Assembly (NCBI RefSeq): GCF_003112775.1
Contig: NZ_BFCH01000011.1
Location: forward strand, 124,083-188,082
Source: Mycobacterium montefiorense
GTDB taxonomy: Bacteria; Actinomycetota; Actinomycetes; Mycobacteriales; Mycobacteriaceae
Direction of reading: 5' to 3'
Length of the DNA: 64,000 nt
Both the position numbers and the translations under genes were made by a program. Below, piece by piece: positions 49,938 through 59,013 of the stretch (within the stretch, counting starts at the first letter, position 1; each line of letters begins with the position of its first letter). Below the pieces are notes generated by a model, which saw only the letters and a list, made by a program, of their open reading frames with translations, searched no databases and was not told the DNA's origin.

Positions 49938-50278
49938 CCCAGGCGTCAGCGCACTATCCGGGAGGCGGGCTGCAGGCCGAACGCACGACACTGGCGTGGA
50001 CCCGGACGTCGTTCGCGTTCCTGGTCAACGGAGCCCTGCTGACCGTCAAGGACTTGCACGGTGTCAAGGGCGCGGCGGCGCTGACCGCGGCGGGCCTGGC
50101 TCTGGCCGCGGCGTTGTCCAGCTACCTAATCGCCTTACAACGCCAACGAACACTGCAGCTGCGACCGCTTCCGGCGCGAATCACTCCGCGCCGTCAGGTC
50201 TATACCGTCGGGGTGGCCGCGTTGCTGCTCATCTTCATGACCGCGCTCTTAGTCGCATTACATGCTCGCCCGGCATAG
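49934..50278 (+). CDS. DUF202 membrane protein (Rv2273 homologue)
   Basis: A 114-residue second DUF202 protein ([19 protein letters not shown]) with three predicted helices. The TTG start at 49934 overlaps the upstream stop, indicating translational coupling. It ends 9 bases before the monooxygenase start. Confidence 0.88.
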   Translation: MTQASAHYPGGGLQAERTTLAWTRTSFAFLVNGALLTVKDLHGVKGAAALTAAGLALAAALSSYLIALQRQRTLQLRPLPARITPRRQVYTVGVAALLLIFMTALLVALHARPA

Positions 50279-50287
50279 TCGCACGCG

Positions 50288-51472
50288 ATGAAGATCGCGA
50301 TCAGCGGCGCCGGGATCGCCGGCCCAACCTTGGCGTATTGGCTGGGCCGCACCGGGCACCACGCCACCCTGATCGAGAAAGCCCGGGCATTGCGAACCGG
50401 AGGCTACGTCGTCGACTTCTGGGGCGCGGGTTATCGGATCGCCGAACGAATGGGCCTCGGCCCGCAGTTGCAGACAGCCGGATATGCCGTGCGCGAGGTG
50501 CGGCTGGTCGACCGGCGCGGCGACAAGGTGGGCGGCTTTCCCACGGACGGATTCCGGCGCATGGCCGCGGGGCGATTCACCAGCCTGGCTCGCGGCGATT
50601 TGGCGGCCATGATCTACGGCACTCTCGCCGACGACGTGGAGAGCCTCTTTGCGCAGAGCATCGCGACCATCGAGCAGGACGACACCGGGGTACGGGTCGG
50701 CTTCCACAGCGGTGCATCGCGCGAATTCGATCTTCTGATCGGCACTGGTGGTTTGCATTCGCCCGTGCGGAGTTTGGTGTTCGGTCCCGAGGCGGGCTTC
50801 GAGCGCGACCTCGGTTATCGCGTTGCCGCATTCGAGGCGCGTGGTTACCGCCCGCGCGATGAGCTGATCTATGTGTCCTATGGCATCCCGGGAGGCATGG
50901 TCAGCCGGTTCGCCATGCGCGATGACCGCACCATGTTTCTGTTCGTCTTCACCAGGGAGCAGATCGGTGGCGCCGACCCCCGGGGTACCGATGAGGTCAA
51001 GAGGCTGCTCGGTGCGGTGTTCGGCGGGACGGGTTGGGAATGCCCGCGCATCCTGCAGGCGATGGACGACTGCGAGGACATCTATTTCGATCGGGTGAGT
51101 CAGATCGCGATGAACGGTTGGTCCGACGGGCGGGTGATGCTGATCGGCGATGCGGCAGCCGCCGTGTCGCTGTTGGCCGGGGAGGGCACCGGGCTGGCCA
51201 TGCTGCAGGCCTATGTGCTGGCCGGTGAATTGCACCGCGCCGGCGGCGATTACAAGACGGCTTTTCACGAATACCAGCGCCTACTGCGGCCGTTCATCAC
51301 CGGCAAGCAGCGCTCGGCTCAGAGGTTCGCCGCGACGTTTGCCCCGCGGACACGGCGAGGACTATGGGCACGCGACAAGCTCACCAGCCTGCTATCGCTG
51401 CCGTTCGTCGGCGACTGGATCATTCATCGGCAGCTCCGCGACGACTTCGACCTGCCGGACTACGGAATATAG
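50288..51472 (+). CDS. FAD-dependent aromatic-type monooxygenase
   Basis: A 394-residue class A flavin monooxygenase. ISGAGIAGPTLAYWL binds FAD near residue 5, the middle has the LLIGTGGLHSPVR segment (usual DG changed to GTGG), and MLIGDAAAAVSLLAGEGTGLAM is the second FAD motif. Related to TetX/PHBH-like enzymes that hydroxylate aromatic or polyketide substrates. The substrate is not known. Follows the DUF202 pair closely and may share their transcript. Confidence 0.88.
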   Translation: MKIAISGAGIAGPTLAYWLGRTGHHATLIEKARALRTGGYVVDFWGAGYRIAERMGLGPQLQTAGYAVREVRLVDRRGDKVGGFPTDGFRRMAAGRFTSLARGDLAAMIYGTLADDVESLFAQSIATIEQDDTGVRVGFHSGASREFDLLIGTGGLHSPVRSLVFGPEAGFERDLGYRVAAFEARGYRPRDELIYVSYGIPGGMVSRFAMRDDRTMFLFVFTREQIGGADPRGTDEVKRLLGAVFGGTGWECPRILQAMDDCEDIYFDRVSQIAMNGWSDGRVMLIGDAAAAVSLLAGEGTGLAMLQAYVLAGELHRAGGDYKTAFHEYQRLLRPFITGKQRSAQRFAATFAPRTRRGLWARDKLTSLLSLPFVGDWIIHRQLRDDFDLPDYGI

Positions 51473-51517
51473 GCAGCGGTCGTCGCGAGAAGCACTGTCC
51501 CAGAACAAAATTCCGGC

Positions 51518-52300
51518 TCAGCGGCCGTTGGCGTTCAGAAACGCGACGATCCCCTGCGTGACGGCCGCGGCGTACTTCGCCCGTTCATCGGCGCTTTCCA
51601 TCCGCGCGGCTTCGTCCGCGTTCCTCATGTTGCCGAGTTCGACGAGCACTGCCGGGTACAAAGCGAGGTTCAGACCGGCGAGGTCGTCGCGCCCGTAGAG
51701 GCCGTCGGACCCGACGTAGGTCGACGGGTGAAATCCCGCCTGGACCAGGGCATCGCGCATGGTGTGCGCCAGTTGTATCGCCGGGCCGGACTGGACAGTG
51801 TTGCGCGGCGGGCTGGAATTGACGTGAAATCCACTGCCGGACGGCGGACCACCGTCGGCGTGGATGCTCACGATCGCGTCCGGATGCATCGCATTGGCCT
51901 GGTCGGCACGCTGGTCGACGCAGGGTCCGACGGAGCTGTCGTTGTCGCGAGACAGCACGGTGTTCACGCCCATTTGCCGCAGCGATTCACTGATCAGGCC
52001 GACGACCGCCCAATTGAACGCATGCTCGGGATAGCCGTCGTTAGTCGCGGCGCCCGAAGTTTGGCACGGTTTGGTGCCGCCCCGGCCATTCGGGACTTGC
52101 CGATTTATCGAGGCGTCATTCACGGCGTTGTGGCCCGCGTCGAGGAACACCGATGATCCGGCAACTCCAGCCGACGCGACTGGGGCGTCGAGAGTGGCGA
52201 CAGCGAAAAGCACCGGTGCGACACCGGCAAGTTTCAAGACTTCGCGTCTAGAAGCAGATTTCGGCCGGCCGCACCCTGGTGGCGCAGGCGGTTCGTTCAC
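51518..52300 (-). CDS. N-acetylmuramoyl-L-alanine amidase (Ami1/Rv3717-like), Tat-exported
   Basis: A 260-residue zinc amidase cutting the peptide from peptidoglycan. A twin-arginine signal SRREVLKLAG (RR at 18-19) precedes a hydrophobic segment. Zinc ligands: H57 (FLDAGHN), Glu in GYPEHAF and His in SIHADGG; the catalytic Glu is in LVELGNMRN. It is closely similar to Rv3717, but that protein has a plain Sec-type leader, so the Tat signal is a difference. Converges on the monooxygenase gene. Confidence 0.9.
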   Translation of the reverse strand: MNEPPAPPGCGRPKSASRREVLKLAGVAPVLFAVATLDAPVASAGVAGSSVFLDAGHNAVNDASINRQVPNGRGGTKPCQTSGAATNDGYPEHAFNWAVVGLISESLRQMGVNTVLSRDNDSSVGPCVDQRADQANAMHPDAIVSIHADGGPPSGSGFHVNSSPPRNTVQSGPAIQLAHTMRDALVQAGFHPSTYVGSDGLYGRDDLAGLNLALYPAVLVELGNMRNADEAARMESADERAKYAAAVTQGIVAFLNANGR

Positions 52301-52510
52301 CGCGCGATGGTAGCAATCCCCCTGCTATTGTCAGCACCAAGCCGATTGATTTGTAAAGGCACGACATCGGGACCCGCCAGCAGACCTTCGGCTATCGACC
52401 GGGATATCAGGCCAAATAAGACGACTACAAATCTTGTGCGTGTCGCTTTTGTGGTCTTCGCCAACGGTGGTCAACTGGTCTTGGAACTCAGAGGTTTGGG
52501 ATGGATACCA

Positions 52511-53272
52511 ATGGGCACTTATTTCGGCATGATCGCCGGTCAAATCATTCGAGTCGCTAACCCCATGGCCGTAGTAGCCGTGGGCCTCGGCACCACTTTC
52601 CTTGTCTCCCCTACTCCGTCGGCGTCGGCCGAACCGTGCCCCGACGCTCAAGTGGTATTCGCGCGCGGTACCGGTGAGCCCGAAGGTGTCGGCCCCACCG
52701 GACAAGCCTTCGTCGATAACCTGCGCGGGCGCGAAGGCGGAAAGTCCGTCGACGTCTACGCGGTGAACTACCCCGCCAGCAATGAGTGGGAGACCGGCGT
52801 GGACGGTATTAGGGACGCCAGCAACCATGTCATATCGATGGCAGGCAGCTGTCCCAAGACCAAGATGGTGCTCGGCGGCTTCTCTCAGGGCGCGGCCGTG
52901 ATGGGCTTCGTCACCTCCGCGCAAGTGCCCGACGGGGTCGATCCCGCAACGGTTCCCAAACCGCTGGCACCCGAGATCGCCGACCACGTGGCCGCGGTGG
53001 TGCTCTTCGGAACACCTAACGTGCGCGCGATGAACTTCCTGGGTCAGCCGCCGTTGGTCATCGGGCCAACCTATGCGGGCAAGACCATCAAGGTGTGCGC
53101 CAACGAGGACCCGGTGTGCTCGGACGGCATGAACTTCGCCGCCCACGACACCTACGCCGACGACGGCAGCATGATCGACAAGGGTGTCTCCTTTGCCGTC
53201 AGCCGTCTGGACGCGGCCCCCGGCGCACCGGCACCAGTGCCGCACGCACCGACCGGCGGCTTCGGCAACTGA
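52511..53272 (+). CDS. Cutinase-family serine esterase, secreted
   Basis: A 253-residue cutinase-like protein (Culp/CFP21 type), with signal peptide cleaved near SASA-EPC (residue 40). The triad is S125 (GGFSQGA), D200 (NEDPVC) and H212 (AAHDTY); four Cys give two disulfides. Such enzymes are esterases or phospholipases in the cell wall. The frame is open upstream to 52307 and the start is uncertain. The C-terminal HAPTGGFGN tail is Pro/Gly-rich. The 210 bases upstream hold the promoter only. Confidence 0.88.
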   Translation: MGTYFGMIAGQIIRVANPMAVVAVGLGTTFLVSPTPSASAEPCPDAQVVFARGTGEPEGVGPTGQAFVDNLRGREGGKSVDVYAVNYPASNEWETGVDGIRDASNHVISMAGSCPKTKMVLGGFSQGAAVMGFVTSAQVPDGVDPATVPKPLAPEIADHVAAVVLFGTPNVRAMNFLGQPPLVIGPTYAGKTIKVCANEDPVCSDGMNFAAHDTYADDGSMIDKGVSFAVSRLDAAPGAPAPVPHAPTGGFGN

Positions 53273-53280
53273 CCGGCTTT

Positions 53281-53298
53281 ACATACTAAAAAGTATGT
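53281..53298. promoter_or_regulatory. Palindromic operator before the HsaA-like gene
   Basis: ACATACT-AAAA-AGTATGT, perfect 7-bp arms, ends 12 bases before the ATG at 53311, where a TetR-type repressor would block the promoter. The TetR gene at 54484-55071 is the nearest candidate. Confidence 0.6.
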
Positions 53299-53310
53299 TA
53301 CGGTGACCGC

Positions 53311-54480
53311 ATGTCCGCGGTTGCTAGCCGCTCGCTGCACGGAATCACCGACGAATTCGTCGCGCGGTTAGCGCAGCGCGCCGACGAAGCTGAGCGATTG
53401 CGGCGGCTGCCCGCGGCGACGGTCAGCGAGTTCAAAGAGACGGACCTGTTCCGGCTGCTGCTCCCGGCCCGGTTCGGCGGAATCCAAGCATCGTTTCCCG
53501 AACTGCTGGAACCGATTCGGCGGATGGCACACGGCTGCACCTCGAGCGCATGGACGTTAGGGTTCTACGCACTGCACAACTGGATGCTGTCGCTGTTCGA
53601 CCCGCAGCTTCAGGACGAAGTGTTCGCCTCGGGCCCGGTGTTGGCGCCCGCTCCGCTGGCCCCGACCGGCCGCGGTACTCCAGCCGATGGCGGCGTGCGC
53701 CTGACCGGTCGGTGGTCGTGGTCGACGGGCGCGATGGATGCCGATTGGGTAATCGTCGGCGCGCTGGTCGAGCGAGACGACAGCATCGTTCCGGCACTCG
53801 TGGTGGTGCCCGCCGACCAGGTCGAGGTCGACGACGTGTGGCACACCGCGGGCATGCGCGGAACCGGTTCTCACGACGTGATCGTCACGGACGTCTTTGT
53901 CCCCGAACACCGCATCGCCAGCGTGGCCGATATCTATGGCGGCACCGCGCCGGGAGCGCATGTGCACGGGGCGGCCACCTACCGATGGCCGCTGGTGCCG
54001 GCTCTCGCGCTGGTGGCGTCGATGCCGGTGCTCGGCGCCGCCGAACGGGTCACCGAGCTGTTCGCCGAGCGGCTCGGCGGCCGCGTCCTAGCGTATAGCG
54101 GTGTGGCGCAAAAGGATCAGCCCGCCGCACAGATCAGGCTCGGCGATGCGACGGTGCGGCTGCGCGCGTTGCGCGCGCTGGTCGCCGAGACCGCCGCAGG
54201 GATCGACGAGCTCGTTGTCAGCGGTGAACGTGTTCGGCGATCGGTACGCGCCAACGCCCGGCTGGCGGCGGCGTACACGGTGCACGAGTGCCGCGCGATC
54301 ATCTCCAACCTGATGGAGTCCGCCGGCGCCAGCGCACACTTCCTGTCCAGCCCGTTGCAGCGCGCCAAGCGCGATGTCGATATTGCAGCGGGCCATGTCG
54401 TATTCGATTACGACGTGAGCCGAGAGCTGGCCGGGGCGTTGGCGATTGGAGCCAAGATCTCGCCGATCGCGATGGTGTGA
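53311..54480 (+). CDS. Flavin-dependent monooxygenase / acyl-CoA dehydrogenase-like (HsaA type)
   Basis: A 389-residue acyl-CoA-dehydrogenase-fold protein. The N-terminal helical part, RFGGIQASFPELLEPIRRMAHG-type segment, the WSWSTGAMDADWVIVGA strand and MRGTGSHDVIVTDVFVPE match group D monooxygenases such as HsaA and its relatives, which need a partner flavin reductase. No reductase gene is adjacent. Converges on a TetR gene with a 3-base gap. Confidence 0.85.
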   Translation: MSAVASRSLHGITDEFVARLAQRADEAERLRRLPAATVSEFKETDLFRLLLPARFGGIQASFPELLEPIRRMAHGCTSSAWTLGFYALHNWMLSLFDPQLQDEVFASGPVLAPAPLAPTGRGTPADGGVRLTGRWSWSTGAMDADWVIVGALVERDDSIVPALVVVPADQVEVDDVWHTAGMRGTGSHDVIVTDVFVPEHRIASVADIYGGTAPGAHVHGAATYRWPLVPALALVASMPVLGAAERVTELFAERLGGRVLAYSGVAQKDQPAAQIRLGDATVRLRALRALVAETAAGIDELVVSGERVRRSVRANARLAAAYTVHECRAIISNLMESAGASAHFLSSPLQRAKRDVDIAAGHVVFDYDVSRELAGALAIGAKISPIAMV

Positions 54481-54483
54481 TCG

Positions 54484-55071
54484 CTACTTCGGATCGGCGA
54501 GCATCATGTCCAGGAAGCGTTCGTGTTGAGCCGCCTTCTGCGCCTGGCCCGGCGTGGCTGTGAGGTGCAGCAGTCCGATCCCGGCCGCGAACGTCAACTC
54601 CGCGCGCAATCGGGCGTCCTCGACACTGAAACCGCAGTCCGCGTACGCCTTTGCGACCGAACGAAGCAGGCGGCGATCGGCGTCGCGGATGTTGGCGGCG
54701 GCGGCCTGGTCGGTGCGGGCCCACTCTCGCATGGCGCGTTCGAGCATCCAGTGCTGCGGCCGAACCAAGGCAATCATCATGGTGGACAGCCGTTCCCGGG
54801 GCGGCAGCGCATCGATCTCGTCCAGCGATTGCCGGTCCTGCTCGCGGAACGTGTTCCACGATTCGACGAGTGCGGCGCGGTAGCTATCCATATCCTCGAA
54901 GTGCCAGTAGAAGCTTCCGCGGGTAGCGCCGACTTGCCGGCAGAGCCGTTCGATCTTCAGGGCGCGTGCGCCCTCTTCGGCGAGCAAGGTGTACCCAGCC
55001 TGCAACCAGTCGTCGGCTGACAGGCGCGTCGAGGGCTTACGCGCGGCCACGTCGTGCAACGTTACGGGCAA
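54484..55071 (-). CDS. TetR-family regulator
   Basis: A 195-residue TetR protein with an HTH of the form LKIERLCRQVGATRGSFYWHF. It lies between the HsaA-like gene and the aromatic-cleavage operon, and its ligand domain is rich in Arg and Ala. Its own promoter lacks the palindrome found before the HsaA-like gene, so control of that gene is only likely. Confidence 0.88.
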   Translation of the reverse strand: MPVTLHDVAARKPSTRLSADDWLQAGYTLLAEEGARALKIERLCRQVGATRGSFYWHFEDMDSYRAALVESWNTFREQDRQSLDEIDALPPRERLSTMMIALVRPQHWMLERAMREWARTDQAAAANIRDADRRLLRSVAKAYADCGFSVEDARLRAELTFAAGIGLLHLTATPGQAQKAAQHERFLDMMLADPK

Positions 55072-55100
55072 TCAGACCGCATCGTGAGACTTGTGCGAAA

Positions 55101-55655
55101 TTAACGCCGCGTGTCGGTTGGGATCGTTGGCAGCCGCGCGGTTTCGTCCAGGTCGACATCGAGTGCGTTAAGCATCAACGCAAGCCCCGCGTACCTGCTG
55201 ATAACCATCAGCACCTCCACGGTGGCCTCGGCTCCCAGTGCCTCGCGCACGCCCTCGAATAGTGCGGCCGCGACTGAGCGGGTGCTGACAAGTTCGGTTG
55301 TCAGTGTCAGCACCGCGAGCTCGGTCTCATCGAAATAGCCTGTTTGCCAATCGGACTCGGATATGACGGCGCCGATCTCGTCGGCGCTAAGCCCCGCCGT
55401 GCGCGCGACGTCGCGGTGCTGGCCGAGCTCGTAGGCGCAGTCCATCAGCGAAGCGGTCCGCAGCGTCACCAGTTCACGCAACCGCCGGGGCAGCACCGGA
55501 CTGGTCAGGGCGTCGCGGCCGGCCAGCATCCAGCCGGTGAAGGCGTTCTCGGCGTTCGCCAGCGTGCGGTAGACGTTGAGATTGCCGCGCTCCCCGGTCA
55601 ATTCGCGGGCCTGCTCGGTCATGTCTTCGGGCCGCCGATACGGGATGCGCGTCAT
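55101..55655 (-). CDS. Carboxymuconolactone decarboxylase-family protein, second copy
   Basis: A 184-residue CMD-family protein (RRLRELVTLRTASLMDCAYEL, QHRDVARTAGLSADEI). The active-site pattern here is C-x3-E rather than C-x2-C, so a peroxidase role is unlikely. The ATG overlaps the stop of the preceding CMD gene (ATGA). Fourth gene of the ring-cleavage operon. Confidence 0.87.
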   Translation of the reverse strand: MTRIPYRRPEDMTEQARELTGERGNLNVYRTLANAENAFTGWMLAGRDALTSPVLPRRLRELVTLRTASLMDCAYELGQHRDVARTAGLSADEIGAVISESDWQTGYFDETELAVLTLTTELVSTRSVAAALFEGVREALGAEATVEVLMVISRYAGLALMLNALDVDLDETARLPTIPTDTRR

Positions 55656-56161
55656 TCGATATCCAAGTCGACGGCGTTGAGGACCAATGCCAGCCCGTAG
55701 TAGCAGCTGACGATCATCAGCAATTCGGTCAGCACCTCGTCGCCGAAGACGGCCTGGGCGGTCGCGAACGACTCGTCGCGCAGGTGGTGGGTGGTGCACA
55801 ACTCGGTGACGACCTCGACGGCCGTGCGTTCGGTGTGGCTGAAACCGGCTCCGTCGAGTTCGCCGGTAGCAAGCGCGTCGAGCTGTTGCTCGGTGAGCCC
55901 GGCGGCGCGGCCCAAGAGCAGGTGCTGGGCAAGCTCGTAGGCCGAGCCCTGCAGGTTGGCCACCCGCAGCACGATCACTTCCCGCATGCGCGCGCTAAAC
56001 GTCGGGCTGGCGTAGAGCTCGTCGACCATCTGCGACCAGCCGGGAAACACGTTGGGCGCGTTGGCCAGTAGCCGGAAGACGTTGAGGTTGCCGCGCCGGT
56101 CTGCCCACTCGCGAATGGACTCGGGCTGCTGGTCGAGGTCGGCGAGCTCGATGCGTGTCAT
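55652..56161 (-). CDS. Carboxymuconolactone decarboxylase-family protein, first copy
   Basis: A 169-residue paralogue of the following gene (GNLNVFRLLANAPNVFPGW here, GNLNVYRTLANAENAFTGWM there). At the place of the usual Cys it has LQGSAYELAQHLLLG, lacking cysteine, so the two copies may have different roles or form a heteromer. Starts 4 bases after the dioxygenase stop. Confidence 0.87.
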   Translation of the reverse strand: MTRIELADLDQQPESIREWADRRGNLNVFRLLANAPNVFPGWSQMVDELYASPTFSARMREVIVLRVANLQGSAYELAQHLLLGRAAGLTEQQLDALATGELDGAGFSHTERTAVEVVTELCTTHHLRDESFATAQAVFGDEVLTELLMIVSCYYGLALVLNAVDLDIE

Positions 56162-56165
56162 GGCA

Positions 56166-57035
56166 TCACTGTGCCGCGAGGGTGAACGTCCAGTCCAGCG
56201 TGACGAAGGGTTCGTCGGCTTTGGTTCCATCCGGCGCGATGCCCGGCTCGTGGCGCGTGAAGTCGGCCTTCAACGAATCCTGCGCCGAGAACACCGCGTC
56301 GCAGTCGATGTACGGGTCGTCTTTGAGGAATAGCTGCGTGATCAGCGACTGGTAGCCGTCGGCCTGGAACCAGAAGTGCACATGCTGGGGGCGCATCACG
56401 GATCGATTGGCGGCTCGCATGATCTCCCCGCACGGGCCGTCGGTGGGCACCGGGTAATAGCGCGGCGTGATCGAGCGATACCAGAATTCACCGTCGTCGT
56501 TGGTGGTCAGCAGCGCGCGCATGGCGAACTCGCCGTGCAGCTGCTCGGTCAGCTGAACATCGTAGAACCCGGTGCCGTCGCTATGCCAGGTGTCGACCTT
56601 CGCGCCGGCGATCGGCTCGCCGCTTTCGTCGACGACGCGGGCAGTCACGAACATCGGGGTTCCCGCGACGCCGTTGGAGATGTCGGCCCCGTTGGGGACG
56701 GTCGGGCGGCCCTCGACGTAGAACGGGCCCAGCAGCGCGGAGTCGGTGGCCGACCCGCCGGGGTTCTCGTTCATGGTGTCCAGCAGCATCGACAGCCCGA
56801 GGATGTCAGAGAGCAGCACCACCTCTTGACGGGTGGGGCTGGAGATTTTTCCGAGCTGTTCGACGAAGTCCATTGCGGTGAACCATTCGTCGCCGGTCAG
56901 CCGCACCTCCCGGGCGAAGTCGTGCAGATGCTGGGTCAGGCTTTGGAAAAGTTGGCGGAAGCGATCGTCGGTCGATGTGTCGAAGGTCTTCAGCACTTCG
57001 TCGGTAATCGTCTCTTCGGTGAGATTGGTCGCCAT
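56166..57035 (-). CDS. Intradiol ring-cleavage dioxygenase (hydroxyquinol/catechol 1,2-dioxygenase type)
   Basis: A 289-residue intradiol dioxygenase. The non-heme Fe(III) ligands are visible: Y158 (GTGFYDV), Y194 (PRYYPVP), H218 and H220 (RPQHVHFWF). The N-terminal helical dimer domain (ITDEVLKTFDTSTDDRF) and the size fit hydroxyquinol or catechol 1,2-dioxygenases. AAGGAAGG before the ATG fixes the start. With the reductase and CMD genes it should open an aromatic diol or triol to a muconate or maleylacetate. Confidence 0.92.
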   Translation of the reverse strand: MATNLTEETITDEVLKTFDTSTDDRFRQLFQSLTQHLHDFAREVRLTGDEWFTAMDFVEQLGKISSPTRQEVVLLSDILGLSMLLDTMNENPGGSATDSALLGPFYVEGRPTVPNGADISNGVAGTPMFVTARVVDESGEPIAGAKVDTWHSDGTGFYDVQLTEQLHGEFAMRALLTTNDDGEFWYRSITPRYYPVPTDGPCGEIMRAANRSVMRPQHVHFWFQADGYQSLITQLFLKDDPYIDCDAVFSAQDSLKADFTRHEPGIAPDGTKADEPFVTLDWTFTLAAQ

Positions 57036-57049
57036 TGTGGTTGCCTTCC

Positions 57050-58009
57050 TTAGGGATTGATCACGACGCGGCCGGATACTTGGCTGGCGACCGCTTGATA
57101 GGCTGCCGCGCTGTCGTCGAGGGAATAGCGCGCGGTGATGGGCAGCGGGCGAAAGTCGCCGGATTCGAAGTGGGGCAACATCTTCTGCAGGATGTGCGCG
57201 GAGTCGACGACACTGAGTTTGCCGCTGTCGACGCCCAGGATGCGGGTTTCGTTGCGGTACAACGCCCTTATATCGATGTCGACCTTTGGCGAGCCTGCCG
57301 CACTGATGACCACCAGCCGGCCGCGCCGGGCCAGCGACGCAAGCGCCGCGTTCGTCGTCACGCCGCCGACCGCGTCGTAGACGACGCCGACTCCGCTGCC
57401 TTTGGTGAGCCGTCTGATTTCGGCGGCGACGTCGGTGTCCAGGGCGACGAACTCGTCGATCACCTTGGCGGCGGGTGTATCCGGCTCGGGTTTGCGACGG
57501 CTCACGCCGATCACCGTGGCGCCGAGCGCGTGCGCGATCTGGGCGACGGCGCCGCCCACTCCCCCGGAGACGCCGAAAATGGCGATCGTTTCGCCTTTGA
57601 CCAGTCGCGCCGTCTCGACGGCGCCGGCCCAGGCGGTGACGAAGTTGACGCCGACGGTGGCGGCTTCGTCGAAGCTGAGCGCTTCGGGTTTGCGTGCCAG
57701 TGCTTCGATAGGCACTTCTATGAGCTCGGCGTGCGAGCCGTCGCGGGTGAATCCGACGTCGCCGCCGGTGCCCCACACTTCGGCGCCCTCCCATTCGGGC
57801 GGGCCGCTGACGACGACACCGGCGAAGTCGCGTCCGGGGATGCGCGGCAACACGGTCCAGTCCATCAGTCCGGCAACATTTTTCATGTCGGACGGGTTGA
57901 CGGATGCCGCTTCGACGCGAACGATCGCTTCCTGCGTCGTCGGGTCCGGCAGATCGGCGACGTGCAGGACACTCGGATCACCGAACGTGTCGAAACGCAA
58001 GGCTCGCAT
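57050..58009 (-). CDS. Quinone oxidoreductase-like MDR protein
   Basis: A 319-residue zeta-crystallin/QOR-type NADPH oxidoreductase: MRALRFDTFGDPSVLHVADL start, IPGRDFAGVV, NFVTAWAGAVE and the nucleotide motif IFGVSGGVGGAVAQIA. No zinc ligands. Good GGAGGAG ribosome site. First gene of the operon; it may reduce a quinone to the hydroquinone that the dioxygenase then opens, or reduce maleylacetate. Confidence 0.9.
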   Translation of the reverse strand: MRALRFDTFGDPSVLHVADLPDPTTQEAIVRVEAASVNPSDMKNVAGLMDWTVLPRIPGRDFAGVVVSGPPEWEGAEVWGTGGDVGFTRDGSHAELIEVPIEALARKPEALSFDEAATVGVNFVTAWAGAVETARLVKGETIAIFGVSGGVGGAVAQIAHALGATVIGVSRRKPEPDTPAAKVIDEFVALDTDVAAEIRRLTKGSGVGVVYDAVGGVTTNAALASLARRGRLVVISAAGSPKVDIDIRALYRNETRILGVDSGKLSVVDSAHILQKMLPHFESGDFRPLPITARYSLDDSAAAYQAVASQVSGRVVINP

Positions 58010-58094
58010 GGCTGCTCCTCCAATGAGGTGATGGTCACTTTAGCTGCCAAGCCAAGGAAACACCTTCGGATCGATCGCGTCCAACGTTGAAAAT

Positions 58095-58109
58095 CGATCA
58101 GAATGATCG
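58095..58109. promoter_or_regulatory. LysR-type operator in the ring-cleavage promoter
   Basis: CGATCA-GAA-TGATCG, perfect 6-bp arms, in the 122-base divergent gap, 23 bases before the LysR ATG. Expected position for autorepression and activation of the divergent operon. Confidence 0.5.
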
Positions 58110-58131
58110 CCGTTCGCGATAGATTGTTGGG

Positions 58132-59010
58132 ATGGAGATGCGGCAGCTGGAGTACTTCGTCACGGTGGCCTCAGAGTTGAACTTTTCTCGGGCGGCCCAG
58201 CGGATCCACGTCGTGCAGTCCGCGCTGTCGGCGTCGGTAGCGAAACTGGAAAAGGAACTCGGCGTCGAGCTGTTCGACCGGTCAAAGCGCCAGATCGTGC
58301 TCACCGCGCCGGGCGAGGTTTTTCTGCAGCATGCCCGCGAAGTCATCCACACTGCGCAGCGGGCTCAGGCGTCCATGGCGGATTATCGCGATCAGCTGAC
58401 CGGCACCGTCACACTCGGCACCCTGATGTCTTGGGGTGGGTTGAATCTGGCGACCGTACTCGAAGAGTTCCGGCGGCTGCACCCGCTGGTGACGGTTCAG
58501 CTGCGCCAAAGCCTCACCGGGTCGGCTGGCCATCTGGAGGCGATCGCCGACGGGAAGATGGACCTCGCCCTGGTGTCTCTGTCCGCCTCGCCATCTCGGC
58601 TTGTCGCGGTGCGCGAACTGACCCACGAGCCCATGGTCTTCGTCTGCAAGCCCGGCCATGAGCTGGCGGGTCGCCGGCACGTGAAGTTGGGCGACCTGGA
58701 CGGGCAGGACTTCATCCAATTCCCGCGCGGGTGGGGGATTCGTCAGCGCCTGGATGCGGGTTTCGCCGCCGTCGGGGTGCAGCCGACGAGTGCCTACGAA
58801 GTCGCCGACTACGCGATCGCCGCCGAACTCGTCAGGCACCGACTGGCAGCGACCGTGCTGCCCGTCAGCGCGGCCGAACGATACCCCGACCTACGCGGTA
58901 TCCCGTTGAGCCCGCCGGTGACGTGGACGCTGTATCTCGCATCCGCCGCGTCGCGAACCGGCGCCGTGACGGCACTCGTCGACACGATCAGCCGTTACAT
59001 CGAGGGGTGA
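58132..59010 (+). CDS. LysR-family regulator of the ring-cleavage operon
   Basis: A 292-residue LysR protein (MEMRQLEYFVTVASELNFSR, AAQRIHVVQSALSASVAKLE, LFDRSKRQIVLTAPGEVF) of the CatR/BenM-like kind that controls aromatic degradation, divergent from the operon. Its last 35 codons have a diverged second copy at 60706-60795, described separately. Confidence 0.9.
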   Translation: MEMRQLEYFVTVASELNFSRAAQRIHVVQSALSASVAKLEKELGVELFDRSKRQIVLTAPGEVFLQHAREVIHTAQRAQASMADYRDQLTGTVTLGTLMSWGGLNLATVLEEFRRLHPLVTVQLRQSLTGSAGHLEAIADGKMDLALVSLSASPSRLVAVRELTHEPMVFVCKPGHELAGRRHVKLGDLDGQDFIQFPRGWGIRQRLDAGFAAVGVQPTSAYEVADYAIAAELVRHRLAATVLPVSAAERYPDLRGIPLSPPVTWTLYLASAASRTGAVTALVDTISRYIEG

Positions 59011-59013
59011 AAT

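Noticed and set aside
57036..57794. Upstream extension of the dioxygenase frame
   Set aside because: Arg-rich shadow of the quinone oxidoreductase gene in another frame; the ribosome site lies before 57035.
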